From an uncultured Collinsella sp. (GTDB lineage: Bacteria; Actinomycetota; Coriobacteriia; Coriobacteriales; Coriobacteriaceae), in contig USLT01000050.1 of NCBI GenBank assembly GCA_900555585.1, positions 1 to 5,863 of the forward strand: a DNA stretch of 5,863 bases. The letters run 5' to 3'. The translations under genes were made by a program, and so were the position numbers. Shown here in pieces: positions 1 through 5,863 of the stretch (within the stretch, counting starts at the first letter, position 1; every line of letters begins with the position of its first letter). The notes under the pieces are model-generated. The model was not told the DNA's origin. It made no database searches and saw nothing but the letters and a program-made list of their open reading frames with translations.

Positions 1-1
1 G

Positions 2-727
2 AAGGCCCTGCTGCTCGGAGCGTTCGGCGTGTTCCTGGTGATCGCGCTCATCATGGCCGTTCTTGGCGCGACGGGCATCGTGGACGTGAATGAGCCGGAA
101 GTCGAGATAGATAACAGCGCGCTGGACGTCTCGGACGGCAAGGGCAACAGCGTGGACGCGACGCCTGAGGATGGCGTGGTCATCAAGGGCGGGGACGACT
201 CCATCGTGGTCGACGCGAACGGAGGCGTCAGCTATGATGGCGAGCCCGCCGACGACCTCTTGCTGTCGGTCGTGAACTCCCCTTCGGGCGACGTGAAGCC
301 GTATGTGGATACCGATCTATCCGATGCAGCGAAGGTCGAAGCGCTCGTGCGTGCGCTGCCGATGCACGAGTACGCATGCGATATCGATACGACTAAGGGC
401 GTCGATACGCTCGGCCTCGCATATCGCGAGCTCCCCGAGACCGTTGAGGGGGACTCGGTGGACGCGGCGTTGGCATACAACGTAACGGCGTTGTTCTGCG
501 CGCTGCCAACGGTCAACGAGATCCGGGTGACGACGACCGAGCTTGACGAGCCGCAGGATGAGACGTACCTGGTCTTCAAACGCGACGACGTGCAGCAACG
601 CTTTGGCGTGAGGTTGGACGGCGAGATGGTGAACGAGGCCGGCTGGAAGCAGATCAAGCGCGATAACCTGTACAAGAGCAGGTTCATCGACCGGATGGTC
701 GACGCAGCCGAGAAAGCGTGGCGATAG
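2..727 (+). CDS. Membrane-anchored protein with DUF4825-like extracytoplasmic domain, 5' partial
   Basis: The frame is open from the first complete codon to TAG at 725-727, giving 241 visible residues. The start is upstream: a GTG at position 29 could be mistaken for it, but the codons before it continue the same hydrophobic run. Residues 2-27 form one transmembrane helix, so whatever precedes them would be a short or longer cytoplasmic N-terminus. Residues 28-98 are an acidic Asp/Gly/Val-rich linker. From about residue 99 the pattern K-P-Y-V, then A-K-V-x-A-L-V-x-A-L-P, then a strand ending in L-A-Y, then A-L-F-C-A-L-P-x-V-N-E-I, resembles the DUF4825 layout known mostly from Firmicutes (Y-V-G-D-x-x-K-V, L-P, N-Y, A-L-x-L-F-x-x-I-x-x-V-x-x-I). 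The family match is by eye and only moderately sure. The function of DUF4825 proteins is not known to me. A basic, aromatic tail (residues about 210-241) ends the protein. A strong terminator follows, so this is the last gene of its transcript. Confidence 0.85.
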   Translation, partial: KALLLGAFGVFLVIALIMAVLGATGIVDVNEPEVEIDNSALDVSDGKGNSVDATPEDGVVIKGGDDSIVVDANGGVSYDGEPADDLLLSVVNSPSGDVKPYVDTDLSDAAKVEALVRALPMHEYACDIDTTKGVDTLGLAYRELPETVEGDSVDAALAYNVTALFCALPTVNEIRVTTTELDEPQDETYLVFKRDDVQQRFGVRLDGEMVNEAGWKQIKRDNLYKSRFIDRMVDAAEKAWR

Positions 728-774
728 GCCGGATCCGCAGATCCAACGGGATGAACCAAAACCGGCTATAGGTG

Positions 775-808
775 GAGAGGGGTACCGAAAGGCACCCCTC
801 TCTCTTTT
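775..808 (+). terminator. Rho-independent terminator of the DUF4825-like gene
   Basis: Bases 775-786 pair with 791-802 in a 12-step stem (11 Watson-Crick pairs and one A-C mismatch at 784/793). The stem is closed by a GAAA tetraloop at 787-790 and followed by TCTTTTAT from 803. It begins 47 bases after the stop codon of the upstream gene. There is no comparable T-run on the other side, so it should act only on the plus strand. It separates the two genes transcriptionally. Confidence 0.92.
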
Positions 809-822
809 ATCTGGCATATCAG

Positions 823-830
823 AAGGAGGA
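823..830 (+). promoter_or_regulatory. Orphan Shine-Dalgarno-like sequence
   Basis: AAGGAGGA is a near-perfect complement of the 16S rRNA 3' end, much stronger than the site in front of the giant gene. No ATG, GTG or TTG lies 5-12 bases downstream. Only CTG at 836 and ATT at 839 are correctly spaced. Both would open a 14-15 codon peptide ending at TAA 881-883. ATG 862 is over 30 bases away. It may be a leader-peptide signal, a regulatory element or a chance purine run. Confidence 0.3.
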
Positions 831-883
831 AGAGACTGATTCTGAACATACCGCTGATAGCATGTGGAGTAGCTTACACATAA

Positions 884-894
884 ACAAGTCTTGT
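884..894. promoter_or_regulatory. Palindrome ACAAG-T-CTTGT, possible operator
   Basis: The two 5-base arms are perfect inverted repeats around one central base. It lies about 30 bases upstream of the -10 candidate and 74 bases upstream of GTG 968, a position compatible with a dimeric regulator. The arms are short, so chance is a real alternative, and no regulator gene is visible. Confidence 0.25.
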
Positions 895-923
895 AAATGA
901 AATCCAATCAGCTACGGTTACGT

Positions 924-929
924 TGTAAT
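924..929 (+). promoter_or_regulatory. Weak candidate -10 box for the giant gene
   Basis: TGTAAT matches the sigma-70-type TATAAT at five of six positions and would put transcription start near 936, giving a leader of about 30 bases. No good -35 box is found at 16-18 bases upstream; TTGTAA at 891-896 is too far away (27 bases). Low confidence. Confidence 0.2.
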
Positions 930-953
930 GATATCCGCCCCCATACGGAAACT

Positions 954-958
954 AGGCG
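954..958 (+). promoter_or_regulatory. Weak ribosome binding site selecting GTG 968
   Basis: AGGCG lies 9 bases before GTG 968. In the same frame TAG at 953-955 closes the reading frame upstream, so translation must start after it. The options are GTG 968 and ATG 977. ATG 977 has no purine-rich site in front, and starting at 968 keeps Lys-Arg at residues 2-3 of the signal peptide. Confidence 0.35.
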
Positions 959-967
959 ATTTGCGAC

Positions 968-1063
968 GTGAAACGGATGCTGAGGCAACAATTGAAGAGC
1001 GCTCTGACAGCGGTGTTGATCGTTGCCATGGGTCTGGGCTCGTTCCCGGCTTCGGTGGGGGCC
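968..1063 (+). other. Sec signal peptide of the giant protein
   Basis: Residues 1-32 have a basic n-region (K2, R3, R6, K10), a hydrophobic core at about 12-24 and a c-region ending V30-G31-A32, which fits signal peptidase I with small residues at -3 and -1. There is no Cys after the core, so it is not a lipoprotein signal. Confidence 0.8.
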
Positions 1064-4000
1064 CTTCAGAATTCACGCGTCATGGCAGAGGTGCGCGCGG
1101 CCGCGTCGGCGAGCGCGCGATCGCTTGAGACCGGGGACAAGGGGGAGGACGCTACCGGGGCGGAGCCGTCCATGTCGGAGGCGAAAGAGACCGTCGAGGA
1201 GCCCGTTCCCTGGGGAGCCGATGCAGCCGTCGAAGATGTCGAGGTGCTTCGCGAGGGAGATGCCGACGGGGGAACCGTCTTGCTGGCCGACCGCGCCGCG
1301 GTTCATGAACTGGGCGGACGCGATTACGTGGGCCAGACGGTGAAGGAGATAGGCGGAAAGACATACATCCTGATCGGTAACGAGCAGCAGCTTCGAGCGA
1401 TCGGTAGCAACAAGCCCGTCATCGATAAGGTGTTCGGATCGATCTCCCATGACGTCGTGCATCCTGGCGATGCGGATCTTGCCCCTGGGGATGATCTGCG
1501 GAAAAAGCCAATAAGCGAGGTTGGGCATTGTGGAGCCGGTGGCGATGGGTCTTACGACAGCCAAAAAGCGGCCCAGACCGGTCTTGAGTACGCTTACGAC
1601 GCCAACTACATCATCTTCCGTGATATCGACTTGTCCGGAAGCCCGTGGCAGCCGCTCATGTTCTCCGGCACCATGCTGGGCGCCAAGGCTGGGGACGGCG
1701 CGCAAGCGGGCAATCTGTGGGGTAGCTTCGATTCGACGCGTCCCGATGGCATGGCGACCGACGCCGCGCGCCCCGTGATCTCGAACGTCGACGTCCATAT
1801 CAGCGGCAAGCTCGACATCTCCAAGCACCAGGGCATCGGTTTCTTCGGCACCATCTCGAACAAGATCGATAAGAACAAGCTCGGTGTGTCCGCCGGCGAA
1901 GCGCTCGTCAAGAACATCGCGCTCGACCGCGTCACGGTGGTCAACGAGTCGGTCGAATCCGTGGAGCCGACCTCCCTGGTCGAGGGCCTGCTGCATGTCG
2001 TGGGCGGCCTGCTGGGCGTCATCGGCGGGATTCTCGATATCTTGCTCAATCCGCTGCTGCCCGGATTGAAACTCGATACGGTGCTCTCAAGCCTGCTGAC
2101 GTCGCGGAGCGAGAATCCGACGACGTTCGCTACGGGCGCGTTCGCGGGCCGCGTCGTAGGCCAGGCCCGCGTCGAGGATTGCGCGGTCACGGGCGCGTCC
2201 GTGGCCAATGCTCCCGCGGTGCCGGTGCCGGCGGCTTCTCCCTATGCGGGCATCACGGGTGGTTTCGTCGGCTACGTTTCCGGCGAGGTTGAATACGACG
2301 GCCTATCCAAGGGCCTCGGCATCACGGTGAAGGTGCTCGAGTCCCTTCTGAACGCGCTGCCCGGCATCGGATTGGGCGACCTCGTCAAGGTGCTGCTCGA
2401 TGCCAACGTGATCGCGCTCGATAAGCTCATCCCCACGGGATACAACAACGCGAAGATCATCGATTCCGCGCTGAGCCTTGCAGCGGGCGCACCCGAGCTC
2501 GGCTCCCCGCGTGCCGAGGGCGTCGGAGGCTTCGCGGGCGTGCAGGTCGGCACCATCATCGATGGCTGCCGCGTCGACTCGCCGGTGGGCGTGCGCGCGA
2601 AGACCTTCGCCGGCGGATTCACGGGCGTCGAGCGCAACGCGCAGCTGATCGGTTCGCTCGATGGCCTGGGCGCCAATTTGCTTACGCAGCTCGGCGAGCT
2701 CATCGGCAGGACGAAGACCCAGAGCCTGCTGCTGGATTGCGTGCTCGCGCAGGGCGCGACGGTTGCAGCGGAGGGGCAATATGCCGGCGGCTTCGCGGGC
2801 GTCATGGCCAACAGCTACGTGGTCAACGGCACGGCGGGGGCCGCGCTCGACGTGAGCGCGGGCACGAGCGATGCCGGCGGCGTCGCCGGCGCGGCACTGC
2901 TCGGTTGGGGGACCTCGGTTGGCGAGACGGATAAGAACTCGCTTCTCAACTCGGTCTCGGGCTTGGTCGGCGGTCTCGTTGGCCAGGACGACGTCGCAGG
3001 GAGCGGCTTGCTGTCGCTCACGGGCATCGAGCCGAGCGTCATAACGGGCGTGCAACTCGCCCAGGTCTCGAGTGTTCGCGCCGGCGAGAGCTGCGCCGGC
3101 GGCGTGGTCGGTCGCGGCGAGGGCGTGCGCGTCGGCGCCATGTCGGCCGATATGCTTGGCGAGATGGCGTACTGGTCTGGTAAGGAGGCCGCGCGCTATC
3201 CCGTCACGCCAGCCGAGCGACCCATGAGCGCCGTGGTCTCCAGCGTGACTGCGGGGGCCGATTGCGCCGGCGGAATGGCGGGCGCGCTCGGACCGGGCAA
3301 CGTCGCGGGGCTGATCAAGAAGACGATCGGCGCGGGCGATATCAAGATGTTCTGGTCCCGCGGCGTGACGATAACGGGCGGCGATGCCGGCCTGGTCGTA
3401 CGCGCCGACGGTACGTACGCGGGCGGCGCCATCGGTCGCGCCTCGGGCGGCAAGGTGGATGAAACGCGCGTCGCGCGCGTCGCGACCGTCACCGCAGCCA
3501 ACCATGCGGGCGGCTTCGCGGGATTCGCGGGTCCCGCCAGCACGGCGGCGGGCGATGGCCTCAATCTGCTCAACCTCAACCTTATCAAGATCTCCGGCCT
3601 GCTCTCGGTCGCGCAGTACTCCGCGCTGCGGATCTCGCGCTCCTCGGTCGCGGGCGCGGCGGACGGCTACGTGGTCGAGGCGACGCGCGCGGACGGCAAC
3701 GCGGTGGCGGGCGGCTTCTTCGGCCAGGCCAACAGCGTCAACGTCGCGGACTGCCACGCCCTCGGCATCCGCGCGATCCGCGCGCCCAAGGCGGGTGGAA
3801 GGGGCGTCGCCGGAGGCTTCGTCGGGTCGTCGACGACGGGTGGCCTGGCAAATGCCGTGTCCCAGGAGACGGGGACGGGCGGCCTGCTCGAGGGGTTGCT
3901 GGGCGGCCCCCTCCTGAAGCTCGACAATCTACTGGGCGCCGTGCCGTATCTCATCCCCAAGTACTGGGGAGTCGACGCCGCCTTCGTGAACGGCGGCACG

Positions 4001-5863
4001 GTGAGCGCCGCCGTCGCGGGCGGCTTCGCCGGGGACTTCCAATCCGGCAAGATCAACCAATTCGGTGCAGATGACGCCAAGGCGCTTGCGGAGTGGATGG
4101 GCGCGACGGACGCGGCCGCCATCGAGGCCGCCGCGAAGGCGGATCCTTGGGCGGTCGTGAACATCGCCGAGGTCGACGGCGGGCTCTATGCCGGCGGCTT
4201 CGGAGGGCGCGTTCGCTCGGGTTCGCTTGCCAGCGCCAACGAGGGCGGCATCAACCTGCTGGGCAAGCTCGGCCTCAATGCCGCGAACCTGCTCGGCGTC
4301 GTCCAGGCCTATGTGCCCTACATCTCGTACGCCGGCGTACGCTCCAATGCCATGACGGGCCCTGACGGCGCTTCGGGATCGGGCGGGTTCACGGTCCGGG
4401 CGAAGGACGTCAGCGATACCGACTCCCGTTCCGGCTCGGCGGGCGGCTGGGTCGGCTGGGGCAGCGCCATGCAGGTGTCCCATTGCGCCGTCGACGAACT
4501 CAGGCACACGAAGGTCGCTCGACCTGAGGACCTCGAGGTGCAGAGGGCTGAAGGCTATTACGGGCCCGATTCCGCCTACAGCGTCGACGCCGCGCGGACC
4601 GCCGGCGGATGGGCGGGAACGATCGACATCGGGTCGACTGCGGCCGCGGGCTCGGGTTTGAGCGCGCTCGGGAAGACGATCGGATTGACCGATCTGCTGT
4701 CGACGCTGAACGTGATGGTCTCGACGGTCGAGCACTCCGACGTCCACAGCGCGGTCGGCGGCCTGTCCGTCCGTGCGAGCGGGACCCTGCAGGCCGCGTC
4801 GGGTAAGATGGAGATCGGGCGCGCCGGCGGGTTCGCGGGGGCGATCACCGGCGGCCACGTCCAGGATTCATCGGTCTCCGAGTTCGACTACGTGGTCGGG
4901 CGGGAGTCGGCGGGCGGATACGCCGGCGCGATGGAGCCGGGCGACGTCGCCGGCGTGCTCGGCGAGGGCAACGCCGCTTCGATCTTCAAGACGCTCGGTT
5001 TGGCGCAGATCGATTCCCTGGTGTCGCTCGTGCAGGACTTCGTGCCCACCGTGCATAACAGCTATACCGAGTGCGTGCCCTGCGGTGGCGCCGTGCGCGC
5101 CGAGGCCGAGTCGTCCCATTCGACCCAGCGGGGCGCGGCCGGAGGCTACGTGGGCGTCCTCGACGGCGGTCACATCTGGGGCAACGACAGCCGCGCTTGG
5201 AAGGATGCGAGCATAGGCGCCACCTACGATGGCGACAAGCATCCCGCTGCGGCGCGCAGGATCCGCTCCGTGTTCGGCACGGAGTTCGCGGGCGGCTACG
5301 TCGGCCTCATGAAGCCGTCGGATACCGCATCGTCGGGCGGCCTCTACCTGCTCGGCGGCCTAATCCAGGCGGGGAACCTCGCGAGCGCCCTCTCCGTCGT
5401 CTATCCCACGACGGAGAACACTGAGGTCTCGGGCCCCTTGCGCGGCATCCGGATCGAGACCTTCCAGGCCTGGGTCGAGCATGTCGCGAAGTACGGAGCC
5501 TATGGTAAGGAGTTCGACGGCATAGTCGAGGCGCTCCAGAACCAGGGCATCACCACGCAGGGGCAGCTCGACCAGGCGCTTGCGGATTACCTATATGGAT
5601 ACAACGTGGTCGCCGGAAGGTCCGAATACGGCGCCGGCTCCCTCGAGCATGCAGGCGGCATGGCGGGCGGATACGCCGGGTTGATGCGTACGGGAACCGT
5701 GAGCAACGGCCAGGCGCTCGATGCGAAGACCGTGCGCGCGATGCGCGCCGCGGGAGGATTCGCAGGCGGCATAGAGGCGGGCAGCGCGGCGGCCATCGGC
5801 GACGTCAAGCTGCTGGGTATCGTGGACCTCGATCTAGGCTCCTTGCTCAAGACCCCCGAGGTC
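968..5863 (+). CDS. Giant secreted GLUG-type repeat surface protein, 3' partial
   Basis: The frame is open for 1,632 codons from GTG 968 to the window edge with no stop. Residues 1-32 look like a Sec signal peptide: basic start, hydrophobic core, V-G-A at the cleavage site. Residues 33-110 are rich in Ala, Glu and Asp. Residues 136-146 (N-E-Q-Q-L-R-A-I-G) and 213-234 (Y-I-I-F-R-D-I-D-L-S-G-S-P-W-Q-P) match the cap that precedes GLUG repeats in bacterial surface proteins. A first degenerate glycine unit is at 289-294. From residue 390 onward there are 22 GG-aromatic-x-G units, expected to form a beta-solenoid. The C-terminus is missing, so the anchoring mode (LPxTG, repeats or none) cannot be seen. 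The likely role is as a cell-surface adhesin or structural layer protein; that is inferred from family habits. There are no recognisable catalytic residues. An ATG at 977 is the alternative start. The gene is probably monocistronic at its 5' end, since a terminator precedes it. Confidence 0.93.
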   Translation, partial: MKRMLRQQLKSALTAVLIVAMGLGSFPASVGALQNSRVMAEVRAAASASARSLETGDKGEDATGAEPSMSEAKETVEEPVPWGADAAVEDVEVLREGDADGGTVLLADRAAVHELGGRDYVGQTVKEIGGKTYILIGNEQQLRAIGSNKPVIDKVFGSISHDVVHPGDADLAPGDDLRKKPISEVGHCGAGGDGSYDSQKAAQTGLEYAYDANYIIFRDIDLSGSPWQPLMFSGTMLGAKAGDGAQAGNLWGSFDSTRPDGMATDAARPVISNVDVHISGKLDISKHQGIGFFGTISNKIDKNKLGVSAGEALVKNIALDRVTVVNESVESVEPTSLVEGLLHVVGGLLGVIGGILDILLNPLLPGLKLDTVLSSLLTSRSENPTTFATGAFAGRVVGQARVEDCAVTGASVANAPAVPVPAASPYAGITGGFVGYVSGEVEYDGLSKGLGITVKVLESLLNALPGIGLGDLVKVLLDANVIALDKLIPTGYNNAKIIDSALSLAAGAPELGSPRAEGVGGFAGVQVGTIIDGCRVDSPVGVRAKTFAGGFTGVERNAQLIGSLDGLGANLLTQLGELIGRTKTQSLLLDCVLAQGATVAAEGQYAGGFAGVMANSYVVNGTAGAALDVSAGTSDAGGVAGAALLGWGTSVGETDKNSLLNSVSGLVGGLVGQDDVAGSGLLSLTGIEPSVITGVQLAQVSSVRAGESCAGGVVGRGEGVRVGAMSADMLGEMAYWSGKEAARYPVTPAERPMSAVVSSVTAGADCAGGMAGALGPGNVAGLIKKTIGAGDIKMFWSRGVTITGGDAGLVVRADGTYAGGAIGRASGGKVDETRVARVATVTAANHAGGFAGFAGPASTAAGDGLNLLNLNLIKISGLLSVAQYSALRISRSSVAGAADGYVVEATRADGNAVAGGFFGQANSVNVADCHALGIRAIRAPKAGGRGVAGGFVGSSTTGGLANAVSQETGTGGLLEGLLGGPLLKLDNLLGAVPYLIPKYWGVDAAFVNGGTVSAAVAGGFAGDFQSGKINQFGADDAKALAEWMGATDAAAIEAAAKADPWAVVNIAEVDGGLYAGGFGGRVRSGSLASANEGGINLLGKLGLNAANLLGVVQAYVPYISYAGVRSNAMTGPDGASGSGGFTVRAKDVSDTDSRSGSAGGWVGWGSAMQVSHCAVDELRHTKVARPEDLEVQRAEGYYGPDSAYSVDAARTAGGWAGTIDIGSTAAAGSGLSALGKTIGLTDLLSTLNVMVSTVEHSDVHSAVGGLSVRASGTLQAASGKMEIGRAGGFAGAITGGHVQDSSVSEFDYVVGRESAGGYAGAMEPGDVAGVLGEGNAASIFKTLGLAQIDSLVSLVQDFVPTVHNSYTECVPCGGAVRAEAESSHSTQRGAAGGYVGVLDGGHIWGNDSRAWKDASIGATYDGDKHPAAARRIRSVFGTEFAGGYVGLMKPSDTASSGGLYLLGGLIQAGNLASALSVVYPTTENTEVSGPLRGIRIETFQAWVEHVAKYGAYGKEFDGIVEALQNQGITTQGQLDQALADYLYGYNVVAGRSEYGAGSLEHAGGMAGGYAGLMRTGTVSNGQALDAKTVRAMRAAGGFAGGIEAGSAAAIGDVKLLGIVDLDLGSLLKTPEV
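1355..1849 (+). other. N-terminal cap domain of the repeat protein
   Basis: Residues about 130-294 carry the two hallmarks that usually open GLUG-type solenoids: a T-Y-I-L-I-x-N-x-x-Q-L-R-A-I-G strand-helix, and a Y-I-I-F-x-D-I-D-L-S-G-x-x-W-x-P strand followed by F-S-G-T. Between them, at 147-212, is a polar loop containing Cys188. A degenerate unit G-I-G-F-F-G at 289-294 marks the entry to the solenoid. The match is from memory of the family and has not been computed. Confidence 0.6.
1976..2074 (+). other. Leu/Gly/Val-rich hydrophobic segment before the first repeat
   Basis: Residues 337-369 form a nearly uncharged run of Leu, Val, Ile and Gly with a few Pro near its end. A membrane predictor would probably call it a helix. 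It comes after the cap and before the first A unit, and is the longest of the hydrophobic segments in the protein. It is better read as the first member of the recurrent B-type inserts than as a true membrane span, since similar but weaker runs recur eleven times downstream. Confidence 0.6.
2135..5863 (+). repeat. GLUG-type repeat array, 22 units in 11 alternating A-B modules
   Basis: Units are recognised by G-G-(F/Y/W/V/M/A)-x-G. A units start at residues 390, 520, 607, 711, 819, 915, 1018, 1159, 1287, 1392 and 1567. B units start at 431, 549, 637, 768, 848, 949, 1076, 1213, 1316, 1442 and 1596. A units usually continue x3-G-x-(V/I)-x2-(C/S/T), the classic GLUG strand. Seven of eleven B units (768, 848, 1076, 1213, 1316, 1442, 1596) share a (P/I/A/S)-(G/S)-(S/D/N)-(V/T/A/L)-A-like turn, and nearly all B units then run into a Leu-rich insertion. 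A-to-B steps are often 29-34 residues; B-to-A steps are 51-125. The array runs off the window. At DNA level units share short GC-rich cores but are diverged, so this is not a recent tandem expansion. Confidence 0.85.
5450..5617 (+). other. Polar, probably helical insert in the tenth B-A step
   Basis: Residues 1495-1550 contain several aromatic and charged residues in helix-like spacing (W1502, two short charged helices, then a Q-rich stretch and Y-L-Y-G-Y). It makes the step from the B unit at 1442 to the A unit at 1567 the longest in the array, 125 residues. It has none of the glycine repeat pattern and may be a small decoration projecting from the solenoid. No family is recognised. Confidence 0.45.

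Larger units (their letters stand above)
809..967. other. AT-richer intergenic region upstream of the giant gene
   Basis: This stretch has no convincing gene. G+C is about 42% over 841-960 (51 of 120 bases counted), well below the flanking coding DNA. It must hold the promoter of the large gene downstream, because the preceding transcript is terminated at 775-808. Visible elements are a Shine-Dalgarno-like AAGGAGGA at 823-830, a palindrome at 884-894, a weak -10 candidate at 924-929 and a weak ribosome binding site at 954-958. A tiny reading frame, ATG 862 to TGA 898-900 (12 codons), has no properly spaced ribosome binding site and is not called. Confidence 0.7.

Noticed and set aside
731..744. 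Inverted repeat GGATC-CGCA-GATCC after the first gene
   Set aside because: A five-base stem with no T-run; the much stronger hairpin at 775-808 is the terminator.
317..907. Antisense ORF of 196 codons reaching from the intergenic region into the first gene
   Set aside because: It reads through the terminator hairpin and opposite the DUF4825-like domain, with no motif of its own.
836..915. Overlapping six-base inverted repeats (836-841 with 906-911; 869-874 with 910-915), considered as a switch-like RNA structure
   Set aside because: The arms are too short and far apart to exceed chance in AT-rich DNA, and no riboswitch core is recognisable.
928..1128. Small plus-strand ORF starting at ATG 928
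   Set aside because: It overlaps the start and signal peptide of the giant gene in another frame, has no good ribosome binding site and its product looks random.
1073..1996. Antisense ORF of 307 codons
   Set aside because: Opposite the N-terminal cap of the giant protein, with no recognisable domain. The plus strand explains the region.
1976..2074. Transmembrane helix in the middle of the secreted protein
   Set aside because: The segment is hydrophobic enough to be predicted as one, but its Gly/Pro content and the eleven weaker parallels downstream make a repeated structural insert more likely.
2303..3757. Antisense ORF of 484 codons
   Set aside because: It lies opposite the giant repeat gene, is rich in Arg, Ala and Asp with no family motif or signal, and is the expected shadow of GC-rich codon bias. 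The plus-strand frame has clear repeats and a signal peptide.
3929..4858. Antisense ORF of 309 codons
   Set aside because: Low-complexity Arg/Ala/Gly product opposite the repeat array; a shadow frame.

Overview
The window is high-GC DNA (about 75% in a sampled line of the large gene) that looks like a Gram-positive host gut or mucosal actinobacterium, most plausibly of the class Coriobacteriia. That placement is an inference. It rests on base composition, on a large secreted protein with GLUG-type repeats, and on a membrane-anchored DUF4825-like protein next to it. No rRNA or marker gene is present to confirm it.

Layout. Bases 2-727 hold the 3' end of a membrane-anchored protein of unknown function: one transmembrane helix, an acidic linker and a C-terminal DUF4825-like domain. 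Its 5' end lies outside the window. A strong rho-independent terminator follows at 775-808. Bases 809-967 are an AT-richer intergenic stretch (about 42% G+C over 841-960). It contains a Shine-Dalgarno-like sequence with no normal start codon behind it, a small perfect palindrome and a weak candidate promoter. From GTG 968 to the last base, one reading frame stays open for 1,632 codons with no stop. It is the 5' part of a giant secreted protein whose C-terminus is beyond the window. All other long ORFs over this stretch, including antisense ones of 300-480 codons, appear to be shadows of this frame.

The giant protein starts with a signal peptide (about residues 1-32), then an Ala/Glu/Asp-rich segment, then an N-terminal cap like those that precede GLUG repeats. 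From residue about 390 to the window edge there are 22 Gly-Gly-aromatic-x-Gly units. These units are not uniform. They alternate strictly between a canonical GLUG type (A) and a variant (B) that carries a Leu-rich hydrophobic insertion, giving 11 A-B modules. This alternation is the most interesting feature of the window.

The two genes are on the same strand but separated by a terminator, so they are probably transcribed independently. Both products would act at or outside the membrane. Nothing in the sequence shows a direct functional link. No RNA genes, insertion sequences, CRISPR arrays or origins were seen.
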